Shown here in pieces: positions 1 through 10,009 of a stretch of DNA of 64,000 bases. This DNA comes from Moniliella sp. 'wahieum' (taxonomy: Eukaryota; Basidiomycota; Moniliellomycetes; Moniliellales; Moniliellaceae). The stretch is from NCBI GenBank assembly GCA_003971905.1, contig RSEE01000034.1, positions 124,001 to 188,000 of the forward strand. Direction: 5' to 3'. Position numbers and translations under genes: made by a program. The stretch's first letter is position 1; each line of letters opens with the position of its first letter. The notes under the pieces were generated by a model. The model worked only from the letters and a program-made list of their open reading frames with translations, made no database searches and was not told the DNA's origin.

Positions 1-623
1 TTTGGACCGGTTTGGTCTGTTCTGTACGAACAGGGGCGGCGGCTGCAGTTGAATGCTTCTTTACTTTGGTCCTGCTGGATTTGCGCCCACCTCCGCTCTT
101 AGCTGAAACCAGCGCAGGGTCCTGTGACTTGGTAGAATCGCTGATGATGCGGCCTGAATGAGTGCGGGTTGCAGCACGTGCCGGTACAGGAGGTTGGGAT
201 GGGAGTCTTGGCTTCGGTTCCAAAGCACCAGGAGGGACGCTTTTTCCCTTTTCGGGTTTGGCAACTTTTGGATCGGTCCCCTTCTTAGCCGGAGAAGGCG
301 AGGGATGAGAATGTTTTTGGCTCGCTGTTTTGGGGGTCCCACTCGCGGACGGTTTTGACCCTAAAGGCTTTGGGGAGGGCTTCCCAAAGTAGGCACGGAA
401 ATATGCGTCGTTGCGCGGCTCTTCTTCCTCTTTGGAATTGGGAGGGTCCCTTTTGCCATCTCGGCCAGGAGCTGGCATCGTGTGTGAAGGTCTGAATGGA
501 TGTAGGGGCTGGAGGGCAACAGGTGGGGTGCTGGCCACAACTTCGGAGGACTCACAGCTCAGGTCTCTCTCAAAATGGTTGGCTCGGCAAGCGGTGGTAC
601 AGGACAACCAAGGAAAGGTGGAT
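1..623 (-). CDS. Partial gene, Pro/Lys/Ser-rich protein of unknown function (runs off left edge)
   Basis: One minus-strand frame stays open for about 207 codons from 623 down to base 1, so the 3' end lies outside the window. It begins right after a good splice acceptor (pyrimidine-rich tract ending in ttatcag, about 624-640), so this looks like an internal or last exon. The first part is Cys-containing (LSCTTACRANHFERDLSC), followed by an acidic patch (SKEEEEPRNDAYFRAYFGKP) and then a long basic, low-complexity tail rich in Pro, Lys and Ser (for example GSKPSASGTPKTASQKH). An internal ATG occurs at about 483. The composition suggests a disordered nuclear protein, but I recognise no family. 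The upstream exon may lie in 680-870 (minus), but the splice phase does not join cleanly. Confidence is moderate that it is coding, low on function. Confidence 0.5.
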
Positions 624-639
624 CTGATAAAGAAAAGAC

Positions 640-2700
640 GTGGGTCTAGTTAGCCTCTCGATCCGGCACCTCATCGCTTACACCCCACACCCACCAGCGT
701 GGCGGTCACCACGCCCCCTCAATGCGAACAGGTGGGAAGTGGGCTTGTTCGAAACGTACCAACGGCAGGATAGAGGAGGTGGAGGAGCAAAGCGAAGTAT
801 CTGCGGCAAGTCTGTAGTTGTGTTGTAGCAGCTAAGAACCCCGATGACAAGTCTGTGGTTGTGCAGCATGCTGAATCTACATAGGTAGAGTCTTGCGCAA
901 TTTTAATTGGTTGGACGATGTGATCTACAAACTGCTGCGCACGGGGGCAGTCGCCACAGTGATATGCGGATCCTATCGAGTAACCGGGGGTGCCGTTGCA
1001 TTAAATAACGCGTCTCCGCCTCAGCACGGGCCGGGGGGAGAGCCTATTCTCGCCTATCCCGTCCACCATGAATCGCGTAGACCAGACATCCAGTCATCGC
1101 CACTGCGTCACCGGCGGCCGGTCACCTCTGTGGGCCTATGGTCTTTCGTGGCCAAGGTCACTTCCATCACCGGCACCGCTGACCGATGAGTGACACCATG
1201 TGTGATGTGCGTGTGATCTTGTTCTGATGTGTGGCGTTTCCGGCTCAATAATGACAACTTGGAATCACCATGTCTTCAATCGCAATTTGATCTCCATCGA
1301 CCACCATTTCCATTTACTAGCTTTACTGTCCTTTCGGCTCCTCCTGGGCGTTAATACATTCATCTCCACTAGCCTATACTCCCCCTCAGACATCCCACAT
1401 CGTGCATGAGGCCAGGGGTTTTCTTCAGCGGTTGTTTAGTTATCGAAGTGATCAAAAAGATGTTAATTTTGTTGAGCGTGGGAGTCGTTGTGTCACACTG
1501 ATGACACCTTTGCTTGAAGAGCAACGGCAATAACCCTCAGGGCAGCCGTGTTGGTATGGTTGCAAGGCCAAATTCGCCTTCACCTCGTCGAAATGAGCTG
1601 CTAGTCTGACTGGGTGCGTGGGATTGCTGGGAAAATGAACCACAATACCATACCCCCGATCCATGATACCCTTTCCACCGATCCCTTGACGCTCTGGGCG
1701 AAGGGCCACTCTTCCGACTGTGAAAAGAGCAAAATGAGTCCCTATCCTGCTGCGTGGTAGTGCAGCATGAAAGCGTTCATATTGCTACAAATAGCCCTGT
1801 GTAAAACACGTAGCCCCAGGGCAGGAGGGCTAAGAGCTGTTGGCGCGCCAAACGAGAGCCAGTGTACCTGAAATATAAGAGAAGGCGGTGGTGGAAGGGT
1901 GGTGTACACCCATACGATGCACGAGGCAAAAGGCCGAGGGAGGGGGGGGATCGATGTTACGGGGCGCTCCGGTTATCTCCGGACGCTGAGCCCCGCGTGT
2001 CATAGACATCTCAGCCCAACACGCGTCAGTCCGGTTAGATTAGCGAAGAAGAAAGAGAGCCAGTCGACACCTTATCCTTGCTGCGGATATCATCCGCGGC
2101 CCGCCATGGTCGCATGGGCTTATCGGTACGATGCTTTGTGCCCATCGCCTCCAGTCTTGTCAGATCGATGAGAACCCTTCCTGCTGCGCCCGACTATGCA
2201 GCGTCATCACTTTGGAAAGCAAGGGCTGCGCATTAGTCTTTACCTCTCTGTGGGAAGTGCCCCGCATTCTGTCTATACCTGACATGCATGATGAGGCACT
2301 TGAGGCCTTTTGTTTCTTTCTGCTGTATGTAAACAGCCATGTTCCTTGTCGACCATACCAGTGTCTCCTATCTTTGGTCTCCCCGACTACCAGTTCCTCT
2401 CTCGCCCTTCCACCTTCTACCGCCCTTACGCTGAAGAATTTACGACTTACGTCGAGTGCACTGCTAGCCGCGGTTACTCTCATCAGTAGCGTGCTCTTCT
2501 TTAGGAATCTGTCAGTTCCCGCCTACTACAGCATACCGAGTGTGGTAACGCTGCGAGGAACAGAAAATAACTTCAGAGCTCCTGGACCCCTTCAGCTGGT
2601 CTAACGACCTACGGACGCGGCTCCTACCTCGGAGGATCTGAACTACGGCCTTTGCACGCGACTCATCGTATCAGAGTATTCCTCAATCACCTCCCCGTCC
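640..2700. other. No recognisable complete gene; possible gene fragment at 2350-2600
   Basis: No reading frame here matches a family I know. On the plus strand about 2350-2495 has an aromatic-rich open stretch (PIFGLPDYQFLSRPSTFYRP) ending in CATCA followed by a gt...ag segment of about 48 nt (2490-2540) and a short open continuation to 2604. This could be a decayed or very small gene, but it has no clear start. The rest shows mixed short open frames on both strands, as expected of intergenic DNA. Confidence 0.3.
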
Positions 2701-3252
2701 CACTCCTCGTGTGATCATTCGGAGAAGGAGGCGTTGTCGTCCCACTCTTTGGCTCCAAATTGTTGGAGATGTCGTTCAAACCGATCGAGGATCGCGTCAA
2801 GGTCGGCATTGAACATGATGGAACGCTTCCGTTGCGCCCGGTCCCTCTGATCGCTCTTGTTGGATACGTGGCGGAAAAAGAACTCGTTGGCCGGCACCTC
2901 CACCTTCTCGCGGGGCAAGGTAGCCTTCAACGTCGACTAACACTTGGGCTCAGATTTGGAGAGCGGTTTTGAGCGCAGCTTCTTGGTAGGAGGGGGTGGT
3001 AGCGCCCCCCCCCCGTGTCCTCACCCTCATCCTCGTCCCGCGCGAACGAAAACGGGTTATTGGCCCTGGGGCTGGATGAAGCAGGCGCGGCAGGGGGGCT
3101 AGTAACGGGGGGTGAATGAACGGTCGGAAGCTGTTCTTTCGTGTTAGGATGGCTGCGTGACCCAACAGTGTGAGCGAAGCGAAGAAGGGGAAGCTCGTCG
3201 CATACGAGCGTCAGAGTCGTCAAAACGACCTCTCACTGCGGGCACGCATCAG

Positions 3253-3353
3253 CGGCGCACGCAAGGAGAGGCCTTTTGGGCGTGAAGCGGAGGCGGCTGC
3301 ACATGTGGCAAGGCTGCGGAGGCACCGGCTTGGGCAGTAGTAACGTGTCTGAA
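3253..3353 (+). repeat. Dispersed repeat family R1, copy A
   Basis: About 100 bp closely resembling copies at 5230-5430 (reverse) and 23895-24330. Shared blocks include gggcgtgaagc / gcggctgcac / gtggcaagg and the tail agtaacgtgtctgaagcctc. Read on the minus strand it forms the in-frame C-terminal tail of the gypsy integrase ORF. Confidence 0.7.
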
Positions 3354-3507
3354 GCCTCGGGGCTTCTTCCCTCCGCAAATGATCGACATAGCTCTGGACT
3401 CGCTTGCGCGCCTGTTCCAAAGCATCATTGAACTCCTGGGTTGCATGATGGCACAAGCCACTTGATGTTCCTCCTCTGGCCCATCCGACCTCGCGGCAGC
3501 GACTGGG

Positions 3508-4128
3508 TCACCTGGTTTGCGCGGCTGGAGCCCATGCATGATGTAGAATGGAGACAATACTGTTGAGGCGAAGAGAGCAGTGTGGAGGGCAAAGGTAGTA
3601 GAGGGCAGGCAATCGACCCAATCGGATTGCATATCGTTGACGAAATGGCGTAGATGAGTCTGAACCAAGTCGACAAAAAACCGTCCCGACTGCACATCGG
3701 ACTGGGGGTGTTATGTAGTGGCCATTATGCTTTGGCGGATGCCATGTTTGCCGCGTCGTAAAAAGCCACCCACCCAGCAGTATTAAGTGAACAAGAGCTC
3801 TCTGTCGCTCACTATCTCGATAGTCAACCCGTACACTTGGAACACCTTCTGCGTCAGCCGCTCGAGAAAGCGGCCTGCCGTTGCGCTCGCGGCACGAAAT
3901 GGGCACCACCATCTTGGACAGCCAATCCACCACCACCATGTGCAGCGTCTTGCCCTTGCTTTCAAGTCCTCCCTCTGGAAAGGGACCGAAATGATCCATG
4001 CTGAAAGTGGACCAAGGCCGAGCTGGTACTTCAAGCGGATGCAGTAGATCATAGGAATGATGGCGGTGGCTCTTGGGAGTTTGACACGACGAGTATGTTC
4101 CCTTGTAGCGACCCGTATCGAAGGACAT
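3508..4128 (-). pseudogene. Ty3/gypsy integrase core fragment
   Basis: The translation carries the start of the retroviral-type integrase core: LHPLEVPARPWSTFSMDHFG then GKTLHMVVVDWLSKM. This is the usual gypsy pattern of a Pro-Leu linker, Trp, Asp of the catalytic triad (SMDHFG) and the VVVDWLSKM strand. Beyond this the frame drifts; a neighbouring minus frame (3249-3695) continues with FVDLVQTHLRHFVNDMQSDW and a Tyr-rich C-terminal segment typical of the integrase tail. At least two frame changes and missing upstream pol domains make it non-functional. It lies inside the 3220-5200 remnant. Confidence 0.75.
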
Positions 4129-4730
4129 ACCGGGCCAATCTTATCACCGCGCCAGGTGATCGTACGTGCGCTCTCTCCATGGTGCCTTGCCTGGGGCTTA
4201 CTATTGTGGGGCAAGGGATACCGCAGCGCTTCAGACTCGGACAACCACGTCGCTCTGAAAGTCGATCCAACCACTTGCCCGCCGATGAGATCATCATCTT
4301 GTTGAAGCCTATAATTGCAACGGGGTGCCGAGAGACGAGACGTATGTCCATGATACCACAACACTCGATCGGGGGCCAGCACTCCTAGAAGCTAAGCTCG
4401 GCTGAACTATCTCGAGCAAAGGAGACCGACACCTCATTGGGGTACAGAAATCAGGTACCCAAGACCGCTGCATAGCGCAGAATTGATGTATATCAGAAAA
4501 CTGGTGGCTGAACGTTCGACCGCCAGGTTAAAAGGCAAAGGCAAGAGCGATAGTACCTGATCAGCTCCTTTGCCCATCCCGTCCCCACCTGGAGGGGGAC
4601 AGAGAGGGGAGTCATGACGTACCCGTATTTGCGCATAACCATCTGGAAACGTGTGGGTGCGGTTCTAGACGGCCGTCGCGACGAAGTAGGTGGCCGTGGC
4701 ACGCATACACGGCGGAGCCCCTACCTGTAA

Positions 4731-4982
4731 TCACGCGCCTGCTCCGGCGAGATCGACGACGTGCTGGCCTCGCCCCTCGCCAGGCCCGACCCCCCTTGGC
4801 TCGGCGACTGACCCCCCTTGGGGCCGAAAGCGACGGCCACACTGCCCCGGGCGATGACCGTTCTGCCCCAAGGGACACTCGCTACGCCAATGACCCCCTT
4901 GCCCCCAGCGCATGCGTATGCAGAGACCACCCTCGCGGCGACAGGCGTACTCTTCACCACTGAGCCGAAACTTGCGTCTCAC
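4731..4982 (-). pseudogene. Gag nucleocapsid-like zinc-knuckle fragment
   Basis: The 83-codon minus frame contains a knuckle-like pattern GLCIRMRWGQGGHWRSECP. It resembles the CxxCGxxGHxxxxC motif of retroelement Gag, but the second Cys-Gly pair is displaced by an apparent small indel. The position upstream of the integrase on the same strand fits Gag of the same gypsy remnant. A second minus frame overlaps and carries the flanking residues, as expected if single-base indels have accumulated. Confidence 0.5.
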
Positions 4983-5229
4983 GGGACGGACCTTCGCTCC
5001 AGCTAGGTTGTCGGCCCGTAGTGATTATAGTTGCTGGTGTTACGCGCGCGCGGCTGGAAGCCAGGAGTTAGCCATGGCGAGGTACGGGAATGGTTGCGGC
5101 CCGGGAGGATGTCTTGTGACAACAAATGCAACTCGGCTCGGGTCACCCACTCGATTAAGTCATCAAGCTCCTGGGCCTGCATCGACGCGTTGACATAGAA
5201 ATGCGCCTGACGTAATTGGGCAGGGTTTG

Positions 5230-5430
5230 TCCTCCCCTGCCTCTACCGTCCCTAAGCCTCGGAGGCTTCAGACACGTTACTATAGCCTACCAAAGCCGGT
5301 GTGTACGCAGACTTGCCACACCTACAGCCGCATCTGGTTCACGCCCAACGGCCTCTCCGCATACTTTGATCCCCTGGAATCCACCACCCGATCCAAGTCC
5401 GAAACTATCGTCAGTCGTCCGATTGTCTCC
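5230..5430 (-). repeat. Dispersed repeat family R1, copy B (reverse orientation)
   Basis: The reverse complement matches copy C at 23.9 kb over the gtggcaag...agtaacgtgtctgaagcctc core and matches copy D at 33.35-33.71 kb at both ends (ggacgactgacgatagtttcg versus a near-identical block there; gggacggtagaggcag versus gggacggtgggtagaggcag). It contains the imperfect palindrome aagcctcggaggctt. It is the most complete small copy and bridges parts that the other copies lack. Confidence 0.7.
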
Positions 5431-5655
5431 TAAGAGATTGTACCCCCGAAACCTGTTTGGTCACAGGAACCCCCTGGCGCCCCCCCATGACAAGTTATGC
5501 CATAGGTTATGTTGTTGCCCGAGGGCCATGATGGATGATGAGGAATAGGGGTCGCGTCACCAGCCCAGAGCAGGTGGATTTTGTGGACTGGATCTCTTGA
5601 TGCGAGGGGGGACGCACCCACTTACTAGGAGTGCGACGTGACACGTGCGATCACA

Positions 5656-5743
5656 TGTGACATGGGCTGTGACATGGGCTGTGACATAGCTGTGACATAG
5701 CTGTGACATGGGCTGTGACATGGGCTGTGACATGTGACATGGG
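5656..5743. repeat. Tandem array of 11-12 bp TGTGACATGGGC units
   Basis: Units in order: two of TGTGACATGGGC, two of TGTGACATAGC, two more of TGTGACATGGGC, then a truncated TGTGACA and TGTGACATGGG. The arrangement long-long, short-short, long-long is symmetric, which suggests duplication of a two-unit block. No spacers, so it is not a CRISPR array. No adjacent gene is evident. Confidence 0.95.
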
Positions 5744-6849
5744 ACGCATCCCCCATGGGGGAAGCGGAGTTGAAATGTGCAACGCGAGCCCGCAGCACGG
5801 TCGTCGGTACGCCGACAAAAGCGCGGCTGGAGAGACTGGCTCGCTTCTGCCGTCATGCCCAACACTCGCGCCATTGCCCACCACCATCGCCGCCACGCGG
5901 AACGACTTGGGGATGGAATGTGCGACCGGTGCGGATGGGAAGCCATGCGACGCTTTTTGGCGGCCCCTGCATGACCGCCTCCATCTGCCTCGCCGATTCT
6001 CCTGGGTCAGGGGCAACAGCGGATGAGTTGCCCGCGAGTGACCCAGCCCCCGTTCGTGGTACCACAAGGCCCAAAAGTCCACGAGACCACCAGGCCACAT
6101 GCCCACTTGTCCAACCCAGATTTCCAAAAGGTACGTCGAACTGCACAGGCCAAACCATTCTGGTCGGCGATTGTAACGTGCTAGATCAAGGCTATGTGTG
6201 TCTGATCGAGAAAACGCGTTTGATTCTGTAAGCGCAGATCGGAAGAAGATCGATCGCAGCCGGCAATGGAGGAGAATGGAGCTTGTCCCTCCCTCGTCCG
6301 AGGAACGGGGAGAGGATCAGGGTGCTTGTGATGGTGGCGAGCAGCCCACACATGCAAAAAAACCGTCAATCATCAAGAGGAGGCATTGTCCCGCAGCGGA
6401 GCCTGAAAAGGGAGCGCCCGACCTCTGGCCATCAGCCTAGGGGGCGGAGGCCCGCCCCCGGCGTTTCTTGGGATGGGAACCCGCGTGGGACGAACACGGC
6501 ACGACAGGACCCAACCGACCCAGTGTCGCACGCATTGGGCCATGGCAGAGGGGGTGAGGTGGCACGAACCACTTCGGTGCGGACGATCTGTTGGGGACGA
6601 AGCACCGCTTCAGTGCTGGCGACCACCGGAAGAGGGGTGACCGGAACCAGTCGATGCGAGCCGGCCTACTATTCAGTCTCACTTGACGGCGGGGGCATGG
6701 ACATTGTGTCGGTACTGGGGCGCATACATGTTCGTCAAAGACCGTGTGCGCTCTTCAAATGCCAACCCACGCTTCTCCTTATGTTGCGGTCAAAGTGTGT
6801 TTCAACTCTCCTCTCCTCCTGTATTGTTCCACTGCTCTAACCCTTCCTT
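5744..6849. other. No recognisable gene
   Basis: Several overlapping open frames occur on both strands (longest 165 codons on plus, 5734-6231), but none has coherent composition or a recognisable domain, and they begin inside the tandem array. I treat the stretch as intergenic or as eroded repeat DNA. Confidence 0.4.
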
Positions 6850-6885
6850 TCCTTTCTACCGGATGATTTCCCACCGCTCCGAACC

Positions 6886-7122
6886 GTGCACATCAATAGC
6901 TTTAAACTGTGCACGTGCATGCAATCGCTGGTACTCAGTAAACCCGCGAGCGACTCGTTGATGGATGTACAAGTCGCCGCTCTGATCCTAGCCTACCCTC
7001 ACCTCTGCCACGTTCGTCTCTTCCGCATGGACAGTGTCGGCCCATCGACGATGCAGGCCTTGACGTTGGTGGCCCGTGGTTTGCAACGTCTTGCTCTGAA
7101 AGACTGTGCGCTAGTTAGGTAA
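6886..7122 (+). pseudogene. Leucine-rich-repeat-like fragment
   Basis: The 78-codon open frame has a regular leucine spacing (LVLSK, AALILAYPHLCHVRLF, LTLVARGLQRLALKDCALV) that resembles two to three repeats of an F-box/LRR protein. The frame is open upstream to about 6862 without a stop and ends abruptly at 7122. No start, F-box or further repeats are found, so it is either a single exon of an unrecognised gene or a gene relic. Uncertain. Confidence 0.35.
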
Positions 7123-7539
7123 GGCTGTAAATGCATGACTTCAGTATATTAAGTATACTGCCGTCTTGCTGGGTCGCCAGGAGGGTCCATTGCGTGCTAA
7201 GAACGCGACCCCGCCATATTTTGCATTCATTGCGCGCTGAGAACCAGGCACCGCCGTTTCGCGCTTTTGAGGACAAGGGGGCAGTATAGGCAGGGGAAGA
7301 TGTACTGCCGGGACTGAGACAGCTGATACTGACGGCGAACTGGACTCTGGCATGCTCGGGAAGGAAGGCGGGCGTGATGGCGTGGGACTGGACTAAAGGC
7401 GATCCCTTACACGAATGTCGAATAAAAGCGAACATCCTCCAGACGAGAGACAAGACAGTGTCGAGACATGGGGTAGTCCGTGAATTTGGGATATCTGGCC
7501 CCTGTCCCGTTCTGAGCGCGAGGCCTGGCGTGTCTTCTT

Positions 7540-8040
7540 CCAAAATCTTGGCTTTATAGAAGGAGATGCCCGTCCCTTCGGCGAAAATCGTCGTCCAGTT
7601 GCGCCGTTACGAGGTGCCCCGACCCAAGTGTGGCTGGCAACGTCTCCAACGTTGGCTGCTTCGCAATGAAGAAAAAAAAGCGGGGGGAGGGAATCGCCCT
7701 GTCGAGCATCCTCCATGTTCCCGTCCGAAGCAACCCAAAGCTGAGTGGGGGGGGGGCATAAAACCCCCGGTCCAAAGAAGGGGTATGAGATGGGGGAAAT
7801 AACAGTGGGACGCGCTGGCGAGGGTGCGAGGGCGCACAGTGTTGAAAGCGTTGGTGAAATCGAGCATGACAACGCGGTTGAATTTGCTTCGCTCCGGGTG
7901 CTCCTTAGCCCCAGTTGGCCGCTGTAATGCGTTCGACCATCCACACCAGAGGTTCCACCCCATTACGCGATGCTAGCTCCAGCTGGATAAAGAGGATCCT
8001 GATGGAGCAGGAACCGCTAGGGGTGGAGGAGGCGGCGGCG
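7540..8040 (-). mobile_element. LINE-type (non-LTR) reverse transcriptase fragment
   Basis: Minus-strand pieces in three frames line up with a non-LTR reverse transcriptase: RNGVEPLVWMVERI (about 7920-7980), then VVMLDFTNAFNTVRP (motif A of the palm, catalytic Asp in LDF), then DARQGDSLPPLFFLH (resembles the GxxQGDPLSPLLF motif), then a short LDD near 7600 that may be the catalytic motif C. The frame changes at least three times within 400 bp. It is a dead fragment without endonuclease or ORF1 nearby. Confidence 0.65.
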
Positions 8041-8169
8041 CTGGCGGGGGCGGCAGGCTTCTCTGCGTCAGTAACTGCCAACGCTCACTTTAAACTACGC
8101 ACTAAGAGGTGTATTAAGCTATCTTGAATACAGCACAGGGCCCATACTACCCCTAGCCGCACCCATTGA

Positions 8170-9280
8170 TCGGTCAATCGATCCGCCGGCTGTCTTCCTC
8201 GTCCAGGGCCTTCAGTCGCTCATCCTGTAACACGGCTAGGGCCTGTCGCTCCAATCCCCGCGCGGACCGGATCCGAACAAAAGGAATACCAATTGTGGCA
8301 TGAGACTGTCTGGCAAGGCTCAACACCGTTTGCTCGCCATGTGTCGTGGAGGGGACCACATGTGTAAGAACAAGTTGCACAGGATGGTCGATATGGACCA
8401 CAGCTTCCAAGCCACGTACAGGGATGCTTAAGCCGCTGCCATTGTTCTCCCCATTCTCTGTTAAGGCTCAATCTGAGCGCTTCGGATCGTTCTCTTCCAT
8501 CTCGGACCGTTCACGCACAGCACTGACCACCACTTTGGTTACAGACAATCCTTAGGACCGCTGCAGTCAACGAAGCGAACATGGACCTGACTTCGGCCGC
8601 GATCCAAATCTTGTATGTCACCGACGGGTCCTGAAGGCCAACCAGAATCCCCGGCTGATCCCGACTTCCCCGCTCACTGCGGACCGGACGTTGATCTACC
8701 TCCCAAACCATGCAATCCCCACGATCTGAAGATGATTGGTGTAGGCATTCAATAATCCCAAGCCAGAGCGTTGCAGAGGCAGGACTAACCTTCGCCTTCG
8801 ATACCAGACTCGGAGACGGTAAAATGTGGCGAATGTGGCGTCCATTAGTATGCAGTCGCGGACACGGAGAGGGGCCATAGTTGAGAGGTACCATATTCAA
8901 ATCTGCACGCCAAACCCGTACCATGCTAACCAATGTGCGATCCAAGCACTCAGCCTTGCAATGTACCGGAGGGTATACTAGGGAGTATTGATCTCGCGTG
9001 CAATACCCAGAATACGTTCTTAGTCTTACCGTTAATGCATGGAGACCGATTGTCCGACTGAAAGAACTTGGCCTCCCTTCCCCGCTGCACCTTGTGCAAG
9101 ACCGGAGGAGCCCAAGAATTTGGGTGGTGAACCTTTGGAAATGTAGAGCAATGCAATCGCGATGGTGGTGGTCCAAGGTCTAAGCCATCTGCCACACCTG
9201 GAAGAGACAGGGGTTCGAACAAGCAGAAATATACAAGTGGAGCCTTCTGAGGTCAATTAAGGGGAAAAGGGTGGTAAGGC
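8170..9280 (-). other. Transposon-derived debris, unassigned
   Basis: Minus-strand open stretches at 8174-8471 and 8511-9222 (up to 221 codons) lie between a LINE fragment and copia integrase/Gag pieces and are on the same strand as both. I recognise no motif in them. Their position downstream of the copia integrase piece suggests eroded pol sequence, but this is inference. Confidence 0.35.
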
Positions 9281-9288
9281 ATCTTGGC

Positions 9289-9485
9289 CTACGTCGGGAC
9301 CACGGGTCCTAACCTCTTGGTCACGGCGAGAAACATATTAATCAGCTCAGTAAGCCGCGCAGTGTTGGCCAAGGTGGATACCCAACACTTGATTGAAAAA
9401 TCATCCACCACGGTAACGACAAACCTCACCTTGTTCACGTTACTGGGAAGGGGTTCAACATTGTCTGCGTGAATACGCCGGCCTC
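9289..9485 (-). pseudogene. Ty1/copia integrase fragment
   Basis: The minus frame reads HADNVEPLPSNVNKVRF then VVTVVDDFSIKCWVSTL. This is the characteristic start of a copia integrase core (H-x-D-x-x-x-PLP followed by the VDDFS strand with a catalytic Asp). It ends at a stop after about 65 codons. It lies directly downstream of a Gag fragment on the same strand, with protease missing between them, so both belong to one internally deleted element. Confidence 0.7.
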
Positions 9486-10009
9486 GGCCCCGGCTGGGTA
9501 TTCATGCACATCAGCTTAGGCTTGATATCGAAAAGGACAGTTCCGAGCAATGTGGGTCTCCTTGTTGCAAACATAGCAAAGTCGCCGATGTCGCTGGCCC
9601 GACGCCTCTCTGACAACTGGGCTCGGCGGGCCACCATCTTGGCAGCCTTCTTTTCCTCGTCGAGATGACGCTGCTTCTCTTTGAGCACACGTTCATGGAT
9701 CAATAGCTCTGTCAAAGCTTCTTGGCGCGTCAGATTCGGACGCCACTGACATGGAATGATGACATCGGTGTACTCTGAGGGAAGACCGTTCCACACAGCG
9801 GCAAGGTAGCAAATATCGTCCGTTTCGTAGCCTGCAACCTTCATGTGCGCCACGTAGCCATCAATCCGATTGATGTAGTCGCTGATAGACTCCGTCGGAT
9901 CCTTGCGGGCTGAGATCAGATTACTCATGACCTCGTAGACATAGGTAGTGGCATTGCCGGAAATGGAGGCACGCAAAGTGGTGCTGTTGATCGACAGCCT
10001 CGGGTCCAT
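9455..10009 (-). pseudogene. Ty1/copia Gag (UBN2-type) fragment
   Basis: The 184-codon frame has the copia Gag pattern: DPRLSINSTTLRASISGNAT, then SISDYINRIDGYVAHMKVAG, then LAAVWNGLPSEYTDV and a coiled, charged tail (LLIHERVLKEKQRHLDEEKK). The expected CCHC knuckle follows at about 9540-9590 but is shifted out of frame (the other minus frame restores Cys residues). With the integrase fragment at 9289-9485 it forms a decayed copia element that reads toward lower coordinates. The start shown is only the beginning of the open frame. Confidence 0.75.

Larger units (their letters stand above)
3220..5200 (-). mobile_element. Decayed Ty3/gypsy-type retrotransposon (integrase plus Gag zinc knuckle)
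   Basis: Minus-strand remnants in retroelement order: a Gag-like CCHC knuckle near 4731-4982 (upstream), then integrase at about 3508-4380 and its C-terminal tail to about 3249. Protease, reverse transcriptase and RNase H are not seen between them, so the element is internally deleted. Coding sense changes frame several times. Downstream (lower coordinates) two minus-strand open stretches, 2715-2930 and 2927-3223, have no recognised product but may be part of the same element. Copies of a dispersed repeat flank the remnant at 3253-3353 and 5230-5430 in opposite orientation, so they are not ordinary direct long terminal repeats. Confidence 0.75.

Noticed and set aside
5656..5743. Short direct repeats resembling a CRISPR array
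   Set aside because: Units are contiguous with no spacers and the window is eukaryotic.
5734..6231. 165-codon plus frame containing ILVGDCNVL, resembling an endonuclease GDxN motif
   Set aside because: The motif is isolated, lies in the wrong strand relative to the LINE fragment and has no flanking endonuclease blocks.
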